From positions 5,411,501-5,475,500 of the forward strand of contig JAFEKX020000001.1 of assembly GCA_016893485.2 (NCBI GenBank): 64,000 nt of DNA, given 5' to 3'. The position numbers and the translations under genes were made by a program. The number at the start of each line of letters is the position of its first letter. The stretch's first letter is position 1. The stretch comes from Streptomyces sp. P3. Its GTDB lineage: Bacteria; Actinomycetota; Actinomycetes; Streptomycetales; Streptomycetaceae. Positions 8,552 to 17,924 of the stretch are shown here, in pieces. The notes under the pieces were generated by a model, which had not been told where the DNA came from, searched no databases, and saw only the letters and a program-made list of their open reading frames with translations.

Positions 8552-10225
8552 ATGAGCAATGCCCGCTTCACCAGACGAGCCCTGCTCGGCACCGCGACAG
8601 CCGTGGCGCTGGGCGCGGCGACCGGCACGGCCCGAGCGGCCACCGCCACCCAAGTCCCGTCCCTCTGGCGGGAGTTCACCCGCACCCCCTACACCCACCC
8701 GCAGATCCCGTACATCGGCGGAGCGGGCGCCCGACGCCACCCCCGGCGCCCCCTCGTCTTCGACGTCCGCCGCTACGGCGCCGATGGGGTGCCCCCGGTC
8801 GAGCGAAGTCGAGGCTGGGGAGGACGGCGTGACCGACTCCGCCCCCGCGATCAACCGTGCCATCGCCGCTGCCGGCAGGGCCGGCGGTGGCACGGTCCTC
8901 ATCCCGCCCGGCACCTTCCGCATCGACGACGTGATCCGGGTCGGCCACCCGGGGTCGTCCTGCGGGGTGCCGGCAGCGGCCGTACGAAGCTCTACGCGAC
9001 GCGGAACCTGACCGAACTGATCGGCGTCTACGGCTCCCGCTACGGCGGCGACAAGTCGTCCTGGTCCTGGGCCGGCGGCCTCATCTGGCTTGCCCCGACG
9101 GCCCGTTGGGACTCCCTGGTCGCCGCGATCCGGGCGAAGGCCTGGCCCTTCGAAGGCTGGACCGGCAACAAGCGTGACGAATGGCAGCAGTTGACGACCG
9201 TCGAACCCGCCCGGCAGGGCACGTGGACGGTGACCGTGGCGGACGCCTCCCAACTGCGGCCGGGCAGGCTGGTGTTGCTCCGCCTCTCCGACGACTCCGG
9301 CCACACTCTCCTGAAGCACATGGCGGGCGGCGGCCCCGGCCCCGAGGCGTACTACTGGGACGACAAGACGAAGCTCCTGTCGTACGTCCCCTACGAATGG
9401 CCCGTCCGCGTCGCCCACGTCCACGGCCGCAAGGTCACCCTCGAACGCCCGCTGCCCCTCGACCTCCGCCCCGAGTGGAACCCCCAACTCACCACTCACG
9501 TGGAGGAGTTGACAGGGTCCGGGGTCGAAGGGCTCACCCTGGAGGCCGTGGAGACCCCGCAGCAGCCGCACCTCCTCGACAAGGGCTACAACGGAGTCGT
9601 CCTCCAATGCGCCTACGACTGCTGGGTCGACGACGTGACGGTCCGGCACGTCGACAACGGCTTCGGCCTGGTGGCGGCTTCCGCCTGCACCCTGCGCCGT
9701 ACGACGGTGGCGGGCCGCGGCTCCCACCACCCCTACTTCTGCCGCGAGGGCTCGCACGACAACCTCGTCGAGGACTTCACCATCGAGCAGCGCACGGTCC
9801 CGGCCCCCGCCAACACCCAGCTCCACGGCATCAACGTCGAGGGCCTGTCGTCGTACAACGTCTGGTCGCGCGGCGACATGCGCATGGGCACCTTCGACAG
9901 CCACCGCGGCCTGCCCTTCGCCAACGTCCGCACCGACATCACGGTGAACAACGACGGCCGCCACGGCGGTGACGCGAACGCCGGACCGCTCTTCGGCGCC
10001 CGCTTCACCCACTGGAACATCCGCGTCACCAACGGCCGCGCCGGGCTGATGAAGCTCGACCAACTCGCCCCGTACAGCGCCACGGTGGGCCTCAACACGG
10101 TCACCGAGTTCGACCAGATCGACGTCCCCGACTTCACCGGCGACCTGCACACGCGCCTTGAGCTCTACGGCACGACCGATGTCGTACGGCCGCGGAACCT
10201 GTACGAGGCGCAGCGGCGGCTGTAG
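8552..10225 (+). CDS. Tat-exported right-handed beta-helix (pectate-lyase-superfamily) protein
   Basis: ATG at 8552. The N-terminus FTRRALLGTATAVALGAATG is a twin-arginine signal. After an FDVRRYGADG start typical of pectate-lyase/GH28-like beta-helix enzymes the protein reads TDSAPAINRAIAAAGRAGGG and VLIPPGTFRID, then VVLRGAGSGRTKL, followed by repeated short strand-turn units to residue ~550 (GVEGLTLEAV, DCWVDDVTVRHVDNGFGL, VEDFTIEQRT). It probably acts on an extracellular polysaccharide; the substrate is unknown. Two losses of G (two bases near 8817, one near 8951) move about 45 residues into another frame. A small palindromic repeat at 8791-8820 lies inside the coding sequence. Confidence 0.82.
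   Translation: MSNARFTRRALLGTATAVALGAATGTARAATATQVPSLWREFTRTPYTHPQIPYIGGAGARRHPRRPLVFDVRRYGADGVPPVERSRGWGGRRDRLRPRDQPCHRRCRQGRRWHGPHPARHLPHRRRDPGRPPGVVLRGAGSGRTKLYATRNLTELIGVYGSRYGGDKSSWSWAGGLIWLAPTARWDSLVAAIRAKAWPFEGWTGNKRDEWQQLTTVEPARQGTWTVTVADASQLRPGRLVLLRLSDDSGHTLLKHMAGGGPGPEAYYWDDKTKLLSYVPYEWPVRVAHVHGRKVTLERPLPLDLRPEWNPQLTTHVEELTGSGVEGLTLEAVETPQQPHLLDKGYNGVVLQCAYDCWVDDVTVRHVDNGFGLVAASACTLRRTTVAGRGSHHPYFCREGSHDNLVEDFTIEQRTVPAPANTQLHGINVEGLSSYNVWSRGDMRMGTFDSHRGLPFANVRTDITVNNDGRHGGDANAGPLFGARFTHWNIRVTNGRAGLMKLDQLAPYSATVGLNTVTEFDQIDVPDFTGDLHTRLELYGTTDVVRPRNLYEAQRRL
8786..8823. repeat. Small palindromic insertion inside a coding sequence
   Basis: CCCCCGGTCGA - GCGAAG - TCGAGGCTGGGG forms an imperfect hairpin. 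This CCCC..TCGAGCGAAG..GGGG unit resembles short hairpin repeats found scattered in Streptomyces genomes, usually between genes. Here it sits between the conserved YGADG and TDSAP blocks and, once two missing Gs are restored, adds in-frame residues (VPPVERSRGWGED). Confidence 0.65.
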
Positions 10226-10226
10226 G

Positions 10227-10328
10227 TCAGGTGCGGCGCAGGGCGGTGCAGCGGTCGAGGACGCGTTCGGCGTGCTGGTCCGGCAGAGTCGGGGAGTGGT
10301 AGGCGTCGTGCCACTCGTGCCGGTCCAT
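10227..10328 (-). CDS. Short hypothetical ORF, 33 residues
   Basis: ATG at 10328 reads MDRHEWHDAYHSPTLP and ends in LDRCTALRRT. The composition is protein-like, but there is no strong ribosome site and no recognisable family. It lies between the convergent beta-helix and AraC genes and could be the remnant of a longer gene. Confidence 0.3.
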   Translation of the reverse strand: MDRHEWHDAYHSPTLPDQHAERVLDRCTALRRT

Positions 10329-10337
10329 GCGCGGAAT

Positions 10338-11177
10338 CTAGTGACCGTGCCGACCCCGGTCGCGTGAATAGCGTCCCGGTGTGACTCCGACCAACTTCCG
10401 GAAGTGGCGGGTGAGATGGGACTGGTCGTAGAACCCGGTCGCGGTGGCCACCTCGCCCGGCGGTCGGCCCTCCAGGAGGAGGCGGCGGGCGTGGTCGACG
10501 CGGCGGGACATCAGGTACTGGTGCGGTGCGATGCCGTAGGCGCCGCTGAACGCCCGTACCAGATGGGCCGGATGGGCGTGCACGAGCCGCGCGGCCTCGT
10601 CGAGGGCGATGCCCTCGGTGACGCGCTCGTCGAGGAGTTCGCGGAGGTCGCGGGCGAGGGCGGGGGCGAAGGGGGTGGCAGCGGTGGACGGCCGTAGGTG
10701 CGCGTGCAGTCGTTCGGCGATGAGCGACAGGCGGCTCTCCGCCTCCAGTTCGTCACCGGGGTGGTCCAGCGCGGTGTGCAACTGGCCCACCCGCAGCCGG
10801 AGTTCGGGGTCGCGGAGGTCGGGACTGTCGACGGCGGAACCGATCAGGTCGTCCGGCAGGTGCGTGCCGTCGAGATAGAGGACGCGCTTGCGGAAGCCGT
10901 GCGGGGTGGCGGGGGAGCCGTTGTGCGGGACGTGCGGCGGCAGCAGGGACACGGTGTCGTGCGGGGTGCCGTGCTCGTGCCGGTCCAGGTCGTACCGTAC
11001 GGCCCCGTCGTCCACGATCAGCAGCGTCCACGCGTCGTGCACGTGCATCGGGTACGCGTACTCGGTGAAGTGGGCGTGGAAGACCTCGACGACACCGGGG
11101 ATACGGGGCCGCCAGGCGGAGACTTCCTGTCCGGGGCGGGACGGGCCGGTCCGTCCCGGGCCATGTTGCGGGGCCAT
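10338..11177 (-). CDS. AraC-family transcriptional regulator (cupin + HTH)
   Basis: 279 residues from the ATG at 11177. The N-terminal cupin sensor shows HAHFTEYAYPMHVHDAWTLL and SLLPPHVPHNG; the C-terminal part carries the two AraC helix-turn-helix motifs (ALDEAARLVHAHPAHLVRAF, and VATATGFYDQSHLTRHFRK followed by VGVTPGRY). It diverges from a DUF2000 gene across only 49 bp, so it most likely controls that gene and itself from a shared promoter region. The ligand is unknown. Confidence 0.9.
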   Translation of the reverse strand: MAPQHGPGRTGPSRPGQEVSAWRPRIPGVVEVFHAHFTEYAYPMHVHDAWTLLIVDDGAVRYDLDRHEHGTPHDTVSLLPPHVPHNGSPATPHGFRKRVLYLDGTHLPDDLIGSAVDSPDLRDPELRLRVGQLHTALDHPGDELEAESRLSLIAERLHAHLRPSTAATPFAPALARDLRELLDERVTEGIALDEAARLVHAHPAHLVRAFSGAYGIAPHQYLMSRRVDHARRLLLEGRPPGEVATATGFYDQSHLTRHFRKLVGVTPGRYSRDRGRHGH

Positions 11178-11226
11178 GCAAAGAACGTACAAGACGGAGC
11201 CGTGGAGCGGTCGGCAGTCTCGACGT

Positions 11227-11688
11227 ATGAGCACTGACACCACCGCCGGCACCGCCACCGCTGCCGCCGCCGAACCGGTCCGCTTCGACACCAAGATCGC
11301 CGTCCTGCTGCGGGACGACCTGGAGCCCTGGCAGCGGCTGAACGTCACGTCGTTCCTGGTCAGCGGCCTGGGATCGCGGATTCCCGAGGTGATCGGGGAG
11401 CCGTACGAGGACGCCGACGGGGTCGGCTACCTGCCGATGTTCCGGCAGCCGGTGATGGTCTTCGAGGCCACGAAGGAGGTCCTGGTGGCGGCCCACGGGC
11501 GGGCCTTGACCCGCGCCCTGCCCCGCTCGGTCTTCACTTCCGACCTCTTCACCACCGGCAACGACCGCGACAACCGGGCCGCGGTGCGGGCGGTCGCCAC
11601 GGCCGAGCTCGATGTGGTGGGGCTGGCGGTGTACGGGCCGCGCAACGGCGTGGACAAGGTGGTGAAGGGGGCGCGGATGCACCCGTAG
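11227..11688 (+). CDS. DUF2000 family protein
   Basis: 153 residues, ATG at 11227. The core (FDTKIAVLLRDDLEPWQRLN, GYLPMFRQPVMVFEA, HGRALTRALPRSVFTSDLF, ELDVVGLAVYGPRNGVDKVV) matches DUF2000, small proteins of peptidyl-tRNA-hydrolase-II-like fold. They often sit beside AraC-type regulators, as here. The activity is unknown. The first 15 residues are Ala/Thr-rich and probably disordered. Confidence 0.8.
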   Translation: MSTDTTAGTATAAAAEPVRFDTKIAVLLRDDLEPWQRLNVTSFLVSGLGSRIPEVIGEPYEDADGVGYLPMFRQPVMVFEATKEVLVAAHGRALTRALPRSVFTSDLFTTGNDRDNRAAVRAVATAELDVVGLAVYGPRNGVDKVVKGARMHP

Positions 11689-11751
11689 ACCCCCTCCTGT
11701 TCCTGCTCGGGCCGCGCCGACCCCGGGCAGCCACAGCCCCCTTGTTCCCGC

Positions 11752-13013
11752 TCAGGCCGCGCTGACCTCGGGCTTCGCCGCGGCCGGTGCCTCCACGGCC
11801 GTAGGCACGGCGGCCGGGACCCGGCGCATCAGCGCGCCGTAGCCCACCGCCGCCAGCGTGCCCACCGCCGCGCACATCCCCACAGCCACGCCGCGCCGAA
11901 GTGGTCGATGACGGCACCCGACATCAGCGGGGCGACCAGCGCGGCGACCGCCCAGGACAGCGTGTACATGCCCTGGTACCGGCCGCGCCCCTGGACCGGG
12001 GAGAGGCGGACGACCAGGCCCGTCTGGGTCGGGGCGTTGATCATCTCGCCGAGGGTCCACACGCACACCGTGAGGGCGAAGACACCGACCGAGCCGGCGA
12101 ACGCGGTGAGCCCGAAGCCGTAGCCCGCGAGGATCGACGAGACCACCAACAGCCGCTTGGCGTCCCGGTGTTCGATGAGACGGGTGACCGGGATCTGCAG
12201 GACGACGATGAGGAAGCCGTTGATGGCGATCGCGGTGCCGTAGTCCGCGGGCGTGAACCCGGCCTCGCCCATCGCGACCGGCAGTCCGACCGAGCCCTGC
12301 TGGAAGACGACCGCGACGAGGAAGGACAGTCCCACGACGCTCATGAACCGCCCGTCGCGCAGGACGGTCCCGAGCCCGACCGCGTCCGGTGCCCCCTTGC
12401 CGGTGCCCGCCGCGACGGTGGGCCGGGACTCCGGCAGCCGCAGGAACACGACGACCGCGCAGACCGCCGTCATCCCGGCCTCCAGCAGGAACCCGGCGCG
12501 GTAGCTGACCTCGGCGATGAAGCCGGCGGCCATGGACGAGATGGCGAACCCGAGGTTGATGGCCCAGTAGTTGAGCGAGAACGCGCGGACACGGTCCTCG
12601 GGGCGCACGATGTCGGCCATCATCGCCTGCACCGCCGGGCGGGACGCGTTGCTCGCCGCCCCGACCAGGCACGCGACGGCGGCGATGGCGACCGGGTCGT
12701 GCACGAAGCCGAGCAGCGCCACCGATGCGGCGGTCGCCGACTGCGCGATGAGGAGCGTGGGGCGGCGGCCGATGCGGTCGGTCAGCACGCCCGCGCCGAT
12801 CGACGAGGCGACGCCGCCGAGGCCGTAGAGGGAGGCGACGAGGCCGGCGTAGGTCGCGGAGTAGCCGCGGTCGAGGGTCAGGTACAGGGCCATGAACGTC
12901 GAGACGAACGCGCCGAGGCGGTTGACGAGGGTGCTGGTCCACAGCCACCAGAACTCGCGGGGCAGGCCGGAGACGGTCTCCCGGGCGGCGCGTCTCAGGG
13001 CGGCGAGTGACAT
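11752..13013 (-). CDS. Major facilitator superfamily transporter (12-TM drug-exporter type)
   Basis: ATG at 13013 (MSLAALRRAARE). Twelve hydrophobic segments are recognisable, with the MFS loop 2-3 signature GVLTDRIGRRPTLLI and a helix-5 region of exporter type (NYWAINLGFAISSMAAGFI). A missing G in the GGGG run near 11881 makes the longest frame end in an Arg/Trp-rich tail; restoring it gives WLWGMCAAVGTLAAVGYGAL and a normal C-terminus ending at 11752. The substrate is unknown; multidrug or sugar efflux families are closest by eye. Confidence 0.88.
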
Positions 13014-13181
13014 GGATCGTTCCCCACGGTCGGACAGCTGGCATGTAAGCGGCGACGGCCGCGAGCACAACTTACGAAGGGGAGGTCGTGGCGGACCACT
13101 CAATTAACAGAAGCCGTCAACTGTGGGGCCGGGAGGCAGGCGCCAGGCGGGGGCCCGAATGCGTGGATTACGCTCTGAGGC

Positions 13182-13942
13182 ATGGCCGACGCACCGTACA
13201 AGCTGATCCTCCTCCGCCACGGCGAGAGCGAGTGGAACGCGAAGAACCTGTTCACCGGCTGGGTGGACGTCAACCTGAACGACAAGGGCGAGAAGGAGGC
13301 GGTCCGCGGCGGTGAGCTGCTCAAGGACGCCGGCCTGCTCCCCGACGTCGTCCACACGTCCCTCCAGAAGCGCGCGATCCGCACGGCGCAGCTGTCGCTG
13401 GAGGCCGCCGACCGCCACTGGATCCCGGTCCACCGCAGCTGGCGCCTGAACGAGCGCCACTACGGCGCCCTCCAGGGCAAGGACAAGGCGCAGACCCTCG
13501 CGGAGTTCGGCGAGGAGCAGTTCATGCTGTGGCGCCGGTCCTACGACACCCCGCCGCCGCCCCTCGAGGACGGCACGGAGTTCTCCCAGTCGGACGACCC
13601 GCGCTACGCGACGATCCCGCCGGAGCTGCGCCCGCGCACGGAGTGCCTCAAGGACGTCGTCGTCCGCATGCTCCCGTACTGGTACGACGGCATCGTCCCC
13701 GACCTCCTCGCCGGCCGCACGGTCCTCGTCGCCGCCCACGGCAACTCCCCTCCGAGCCCTCGTCAAGCACCTCGACGGCATCTCGGACGCGGACATCGCG
13801 GGCCTGAACATCCCGACGGGGATCCCGCTTGCATACGAACTGGACGCGTCCTTCAAGCCGGTGAAGCCGGGGGACGTATCTGGACCCGGATGCGGCTGCG
13901 GCGGCGATTGAGGCGGTTAAGAACCAAGGGAAGAAGAAGTAA
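13182..13942 (+). CDS. gpmA: 2,3-bisphosphoglycerate-dependent phosphoglycerate mutase
   Basis: Interconverts 3- and 2-phosphoglycerate in glycolysis. The phosphohistidine motif [12 protein letters not shown] is at residues 8-19; ERHYGALQG and the second catalytic His in VAAHGNS are present. An extra C near 13748 and two missing Gs near 13870 move the last third through two other frames. The corrected reading continues [20 protein letters not shown] and ends [19 protein letters not shown] plus KKK at 13942, giving the usual 253 residues. A perfect hairpin terminator follows. Confidence 0.95.
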
Positions 13943-13955
13943 CCCGGAACGGTCA

Positions 13956-13992
13956 AGGCCCTTACCAGCGATTTGTTCGCTGGTAAGGGCCT
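13956..13992. terminator. Strong hairpin terminator after gpmA
   Basis: A perfect 16-bp stem (AGGCCCTTACCAGCGA and its complement) with loop TTTGT begins 14 bases after the gpmA stop. It separates the core gene from the decayed mobile-element region to the right. Confidence 0.85.
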
Positions 13993-14199
13993 CGTTGCTG
14001 TGCTGGGGCCGTCTCTGGGCTGTGGGAGACATTTTTGGGCCAGTGCCAAGAGTGCTCGCGCGCCTCGGTCGTTGTCGGTGTGACAGGTATGCTGATCGCG
14101 CCTTACCTGAACCTCCCTTGAACTCCGCGTGCCGGCGCGTGAGTTCGAAGGCCCCGGCCCGAGAAACGGGCCGGACGGAGGAGAGGGGAGGTGGTAGAG

Positions 14200-14319
14200 G
14201 TGAGTCTCGAAAAGGGCAAGCCTCGTAGGTGGACCGGTGCCGAGAAGTGGCAGGTCTGGCTTGCGGGGGTCGGTCTACTCGTGACCGTCGCTACCGGCGT
14301 GATGCAGATCGCTCGATGA
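14200..14319 (+). CDS. Small single-pass membrane protein, 39 residues
   Basis: GTG at 14200 behind GGGGAGG. The peptide is a basic N-terminus ([18 protein letters not shown]) followed by one transmembrane helix ([20 protein letters not shown]) and Arg. A CCGGCCCG-agaaa-CGGGCCGG hairpin (14154-14174) lies just before the ribosome site and a 13-bp hairpin follows at 14364-14400, so it looks like a complete expression unit. It sits next to an integrase remnant; similar one-helix proteins are common in actinomycete integrative elements. Confidence 0.6.
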   Translation: MSLEKGKPRRWTGAEKWQVWLAGVGLLVTVATGVMQIAR

Positions 14320-14363
14320 GCGAGTCACGCGCGAGAACGGTCGGGATCGGGCGCTGTCCATGC

Positions 14364-14400
14364 AGCGAGCCCGGTCTGCTCCTACGCGACCGGGCTCGCT
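14364..14400. terminator. Hairpin terminator after small membrane protein
   Basis: A perfect 13-bp stem AGCGAGCCCGGTC / GACCGGGCTCGCT with an 11-nt loop. Confidence 0.75.
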
Positions 14401-14469
14401 GACTGCACGAGGGCCTGGATCTGGTTGGCGCCGGATCCGGGTCCTCAGTCGTTACTGGACTCTTTCGCA

Positions 14470-14529
14470 GCTCTTGAAAGCTATCTAGGGCTAAGTAGAG
14501 CTGACTAGAACCAACTAGAGCTACTTCTA
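14470..14529. repeat. 10-bp phased iterons in a low-GC patch
   Basis: Six consecutive decamers can be read in register: GCTCTTGAAA, GCTATCTAGG, GCTAAGTAGA, GCTGACTAGA, ACCAACTAGA, GCTACTTCTA. Several contain CTAG, a rare tetranucleotide in Streptomyces DNA, and the surrounding 200 bases (14440-14640) are unusually AT-rich and gene-free. One helical turn per repeat suggests side-by-side protein binding, such as recombinase arm sites, excisionase sites or an origin. Confidence 0.6.
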
Positions 14530-14642
14530 CCGGAGTCTCTCACGCGTAACTAATACACTCAACTTTCTGTGAGTAGTCCTGGAGCTCTTCAACTGGTACT
14601 TCAATGAAGCGTTGTCCTGCGCCTTCTACTAGTCCTTCACGT

Positions 14643-14945
14643 CTACGAAGAACCGTTGTCCTCGAAGCTTGTGCTCGCGGCACCGCCAAAGACTGAGGCC
14701 ACGGCCTTGCGCGTGCGCTCCTGGCTGGACGGCACGAGGTGTGCGTACACGCGGAGCGTCAGGTCGGGGTACGTCTCCTCGTTGAGCGACGTCCGTAAGA
14801 CGTGACCACCGGGCGGCCGGGCAAGGTGATCTCGACCGACGGGAACTGCTTGATGTGCGCTCGGAGCGCGTCGGCTACCGACCCGGGAAGCGGCACGTCC
14901 CGTCGGCCGGGGCAAGGACCAACCCGTATCCAGTTCTGAACCGAC
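14643..14945 (-). pseudogene. Tyrosine recombinase (integrase) remnant
   Basis: The last 35 residues are a clear integrase C-terminus: TYPDLTLRVYAHLVPSSQER, with the catalytic Tyr in VYAHL, then RTRKAVASVFGG. Upstream in other frames are YGLVLAPADGTCRFPG and SVADALRAHIKQFPSVEI, which belong to the start of the catalytic domain in pSAM2-type integrases. The ~150 residues holding the R-H-R catalytic triad between them are absent. The deletion is real and not a single-base slip, so this is a dead element end. Confidence 0.75.
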
Positions 14946-14999
14946 GCGACCCGTCACCCACGTGAGGCCGACGCGTCAGGGTTCTGCATCCTGGGAACC

Positions 15000-15527
15000 A
15001 TGACGAACCCCGAGGGCCCTTACGTGAAGGTGCACTTTGGGCTCGAGATCGAAGACGACTGGCCACCGACCCTGACGAGGAGGGCATGTGATGGGCGGGT
15101 GAGGTGATCCGGGCGTTCTGAAGACTGCACCATCCGTCTCATCGTGTCCCGCGACGACGGTTCGGCAGCCGCACGGCAGAGCGTGATCAACGCGTTTCGC
15201 GAACTCGGAGTCAGCGGCGAGGGCATAGAGAAGTTCGGCATGGTCGCCCTGGACGTCCCGCCCACAGCCGATCTCACCGAGGTGCAACGGTTGCTCAACC
15301 ACGGTGTGGCCAAGGGGTGGTGGGACATGGAAGAGGGGTGCATCACCGCACAATGGCGAGCGGCCTCCGCCGGCCACGCGATCCCTGTCTGGGCCGTCCC
15401 TGGACCGTCCGAGGCTGCTCGACAGTGGTCGATGACGAGCAACGACGACCACCAACTGCACCCCCGCCCCAGTTCCCCAAGATCCCTGACAACACCTAGG
15501 GGAAGATGCAGTAGCCGTGCTGCCTGA
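15000..15527 (+). pseudogene. DUF4265-type protein with internal deletion
   Basis: An ATG at 15000 reads MTNPEGPYVKVHFGLEIEDD then stops near 15090. From 15115 another frame gives DCTIRLIVSRDDGSAAARQS, FRELGVSGEGIEKFGMVALD and VPPTADLTEVQRLLNHG, matching the C-terminal half of DUF4265 proteins. About 60 residues between the two blocks are missing, so a deletion is likely. The function of the family is unknown. Confidence 0.5.
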
Positions 15528-15533
15528 TCAAGA

Positions 15534-15576
15534 CCCTCACCTGCGGTTTCGATGCGGTGGGGGCTTTTTTGGTGAC
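15534..15576 (+). terminator. Rho-independent-type terminator
   Basis: CCTCACC pairs with GGTGGGG around a loop and is followed at once by a run of six T (15565-15570), unusual for Streptomyces and typical of an intrinsic terminator. Confidence 0.65.
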
Positions 15577-15833
15577 CGGGGTGGGATGCGGGCGGTTTGT
15601 GGGCTGCCCGCAGGCGATCGGCGGGCCCTTAGGTGCCCGTTTGCCCTGCGCAACTGCGACGCCGCTCGCGGGTCGAACCTCAGGTGAAGCTCAGAGAATC
15701 CCTATGGGACGGTAAAAAGATCTTTACTGCTCGAGCAGCGCGTGATCGAGTGATCACCAGACCGTTCGTCAAGCACTGCCTCTCCGCATATCGGAGCGGA
15801 TTGGCATGCGCACTACACCCTAGGGGGAACCTC

Positions 15834-16241
15834 ATGCGTCGCAGAGTAAACGCCACTCTCATCGCCCTTGCCATCGCAACCGGATCCGTCATGTTCGGCG
15901 CGCCGAGCGCCTCGGCCACCCCGTACTGCGACAGCTCCGGCTACAGCGCCACCAACGAGCCCGTGGAGCGCTGTACGTCCCTGGACAACGGCATCCTGAC
16001 CGTCCACCAGGGTTCGTCCGGCGTCATGTCCACCCAGTACTACAAGTCGGGTGGATCGGCCATCTCCGCCAAGCTCGGTTACTCGCGGAGTGGGACCAGC
16101 CACTACGCCAGCGCAGTCTCCATCAGCAAGGGCCAGACGAAGAGCCACTCTTGGTCGCTGGGTGCCGACGCCTACTGCTCGAACATCATCGGCCTGATGA
16201 GCAGCGGCAGCACGTACCAGACGCCCACCTCGCACTGCTGA
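15834..16241 (+). CDS. Small secreted cysteine-containing protein
   Basis: 135 residues. ATG at 15834 is preceded by TAGGGGGAACCTC. The signal peptide (LIALAIATGSVMFGAPSASA) is cut before TPYCDSSGYS. The mature ~100 residues hold four Cys (YCDS, ERCTS, AYCSN, SHC at the end), suggesting two disulfides, and are rich in Ser/Gly/Tyr with strand-forming stretches (ILTVHQGSSGVMSTQYYK). I do not recognise a family. The ~300 bases upstream are relatively AT-rich, as in the neighbouring mobile-element remnant. Confidence 0.7.
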   Translation: MRRRVNATLIALAIATGSVMFGAPSASATPYCDSSGYSATNEPVERCTSLDNGILTVHQGSSGVMSTQYYKSGGSAISAKLGYSRSGTSHYASAVSISKGQTKSHSWSLGADAYCSNIIGLMSSGSTYQTPTSHC

Positions 16242-16328
16242 CGCAGCGTCCCACAGGCCCCGCCCGCCTGGGCGGGGCCTGCCCCGGTCCCGCTCGCCCC
16301 GAACTGACCACCCAAGGAACCGCGCGCC

Positions 16329-17729
16329 GTGTTTTCCGCGATCTTCCCGCACCACATCGGCTATCTGGCCGTGTGCACACTGATCGGCCTCCTGTGCGCC
16401 GGCGCGGCGTGGACGCTCGCCCGTAACCGGGGAACCCGCACGGCGCATGGTGGTCCGGACTCGCCTTCGCACTGACCGGTGTCCTCGGTGTCACGTTCAT
16501 GGGCGCGGGCTCGGCCGACGGCACATGTGTCGTCAACCATGAGCTCGCCGAGCCGTTCCACACCGCGCACGGGTGGTGGAACCTGGCCATGATGGTCCCC
16601 GTCGGCGCCTGCGCCCTCATGGCCGTCCGCCGCCCACTGCCTGTCCTGTTCGGCGTCATCGCGCTGCCGCTGGCAATCGAGTTCACCCAGGCCACCGTCG
16701 ACGGCCTCGGGCGCGCATGCGACAGCTCGGACGCCGAGATGACCATGGCCGGAGGGGTGGCCGGGCTCGCCATCGCTGCGATCGCCCTCGCGATCCGGCA
16801 CTCGCTCGTCTGGCAGGCCGGCGTGAAGGGGACGCTGATCGCCTTCGCGGCACTGTTCCTCCTGGGATCAGGACTCGCGCGTCCGATGCTCGACCTCACG
16901 AACGTCGACGGCAGAGCCTTGCCGGCGCGGACTCCGAGCAGAAGCGGGCCGTCGAAGCCGCCGTGAAAGAGGCGTTCGGCGACCGTTATGAGCTCGGGCG
17001 GCTGTACGAGCAGCCGTGCGGGAACTCCTCGTGCACCAACGTCATCTTCAACCTGCACAGCCGTGCAGCGGGACACCCCGAAGCCTTCGCCACCGGCAGC
17101 CTCTCCTGGCCGGACAAGCAGCACCTGAACATCCAGCTGGAGAACAGCGACCGGCTCACCGTCATGGGATACCCGCTGGAGGGTGTGAAAGCCCCGTCCA
17201 GCGATGCGGCGGCCTCGCGCATCACACAGTCGTACGCCCAGCAGAAGTATCCGTGGGCGATGGGCGCGACCATGACTCAGACGTCCCCGTGGGCGATAAG
17301 GCCGAACTCGGCTGGATCACCGCCTGGAGATGGACGCACGACAACGTGCTCATGCCCAGGATGCTGGACGTCCAAGTCGACAGGTCCGGACGTGTGTCGC
17401 AGATCGACGTCACCCTCGGCCCGACCCGGGCGAAACTTCCTGAGGTCAAGCTCGACGCCGGGCAGGCCGAAAAGGAAGCGAACAAGGCGGTGGCGGCGGA
17501 ACTTCGCGCCAATGGAAATGCCGGCGCAGCGTTCCACACCAAAGCAGTCACCGTGAAAGCGGTTCAGCAGGACGGTAGTTGGCAGCCGAACTGGCTTGTG
17601 AACGTGGAGTGGCCCAGCGACGGAAAGGGCGATGCCTCGCAGGAGGCGGGAGCGGTCGACATGTACCGCGTGAACGCCGTCACCGGCCAGGTGTACGACA
17701 GCGACGGGAAACGTCTCACGACCAGCTGA
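16329..17729 (+). CDS. VanZ-like membrane protein with extracellular C-terminal domain, frameshifted
   Basis: GTG at 16329. Three missing-G shifts (near 16434, 16916 and 17281) break one long protein into four open pieces. Rebuilt, it has an N-terminal helix (IGYLAVCTLIGLLCAGAAW), three or four more membrane segments with a VanZ-like block (IEFTQATVDGLGRACDSSD then AGGVAGLAIAAIAL), and an extracellular part of about 270 residues (DRYELGRLYEQPCGNSSCTN ... YRVNAVTGQVYDSDGKRL) resembling PepSY-type repeats. VanZ proteins are linked to glycopeptide and cell-envelope stress. The role here is unknown. Confidence 0.6.
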
Positions 17730-17924
17730 CCCCGCGGGGGGCCCCGGCGAACCCCTGGGCCCCCGGAAGCGCATCGGAAGCGGATCGGTTCTGGTGGCGG
17801 AAGCGGTGATGTTGGTGGCATGCGTTGGGGTCAATCAGCCCTTCGCGCGGAGCTCCCGCAGCCCGCGGTCCCGCAGCCCCCACGCCGCCCATCCGCTGTC
17901 CCGCCATCCCCGTCGGAGCGTCCC

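Noticed and set aside
8486-10150. 554-residue ORF antisense to the beta-helix gene
   Set aside because: No motif, shadow composition; the plus strand carries a Tat signal and family blocks.
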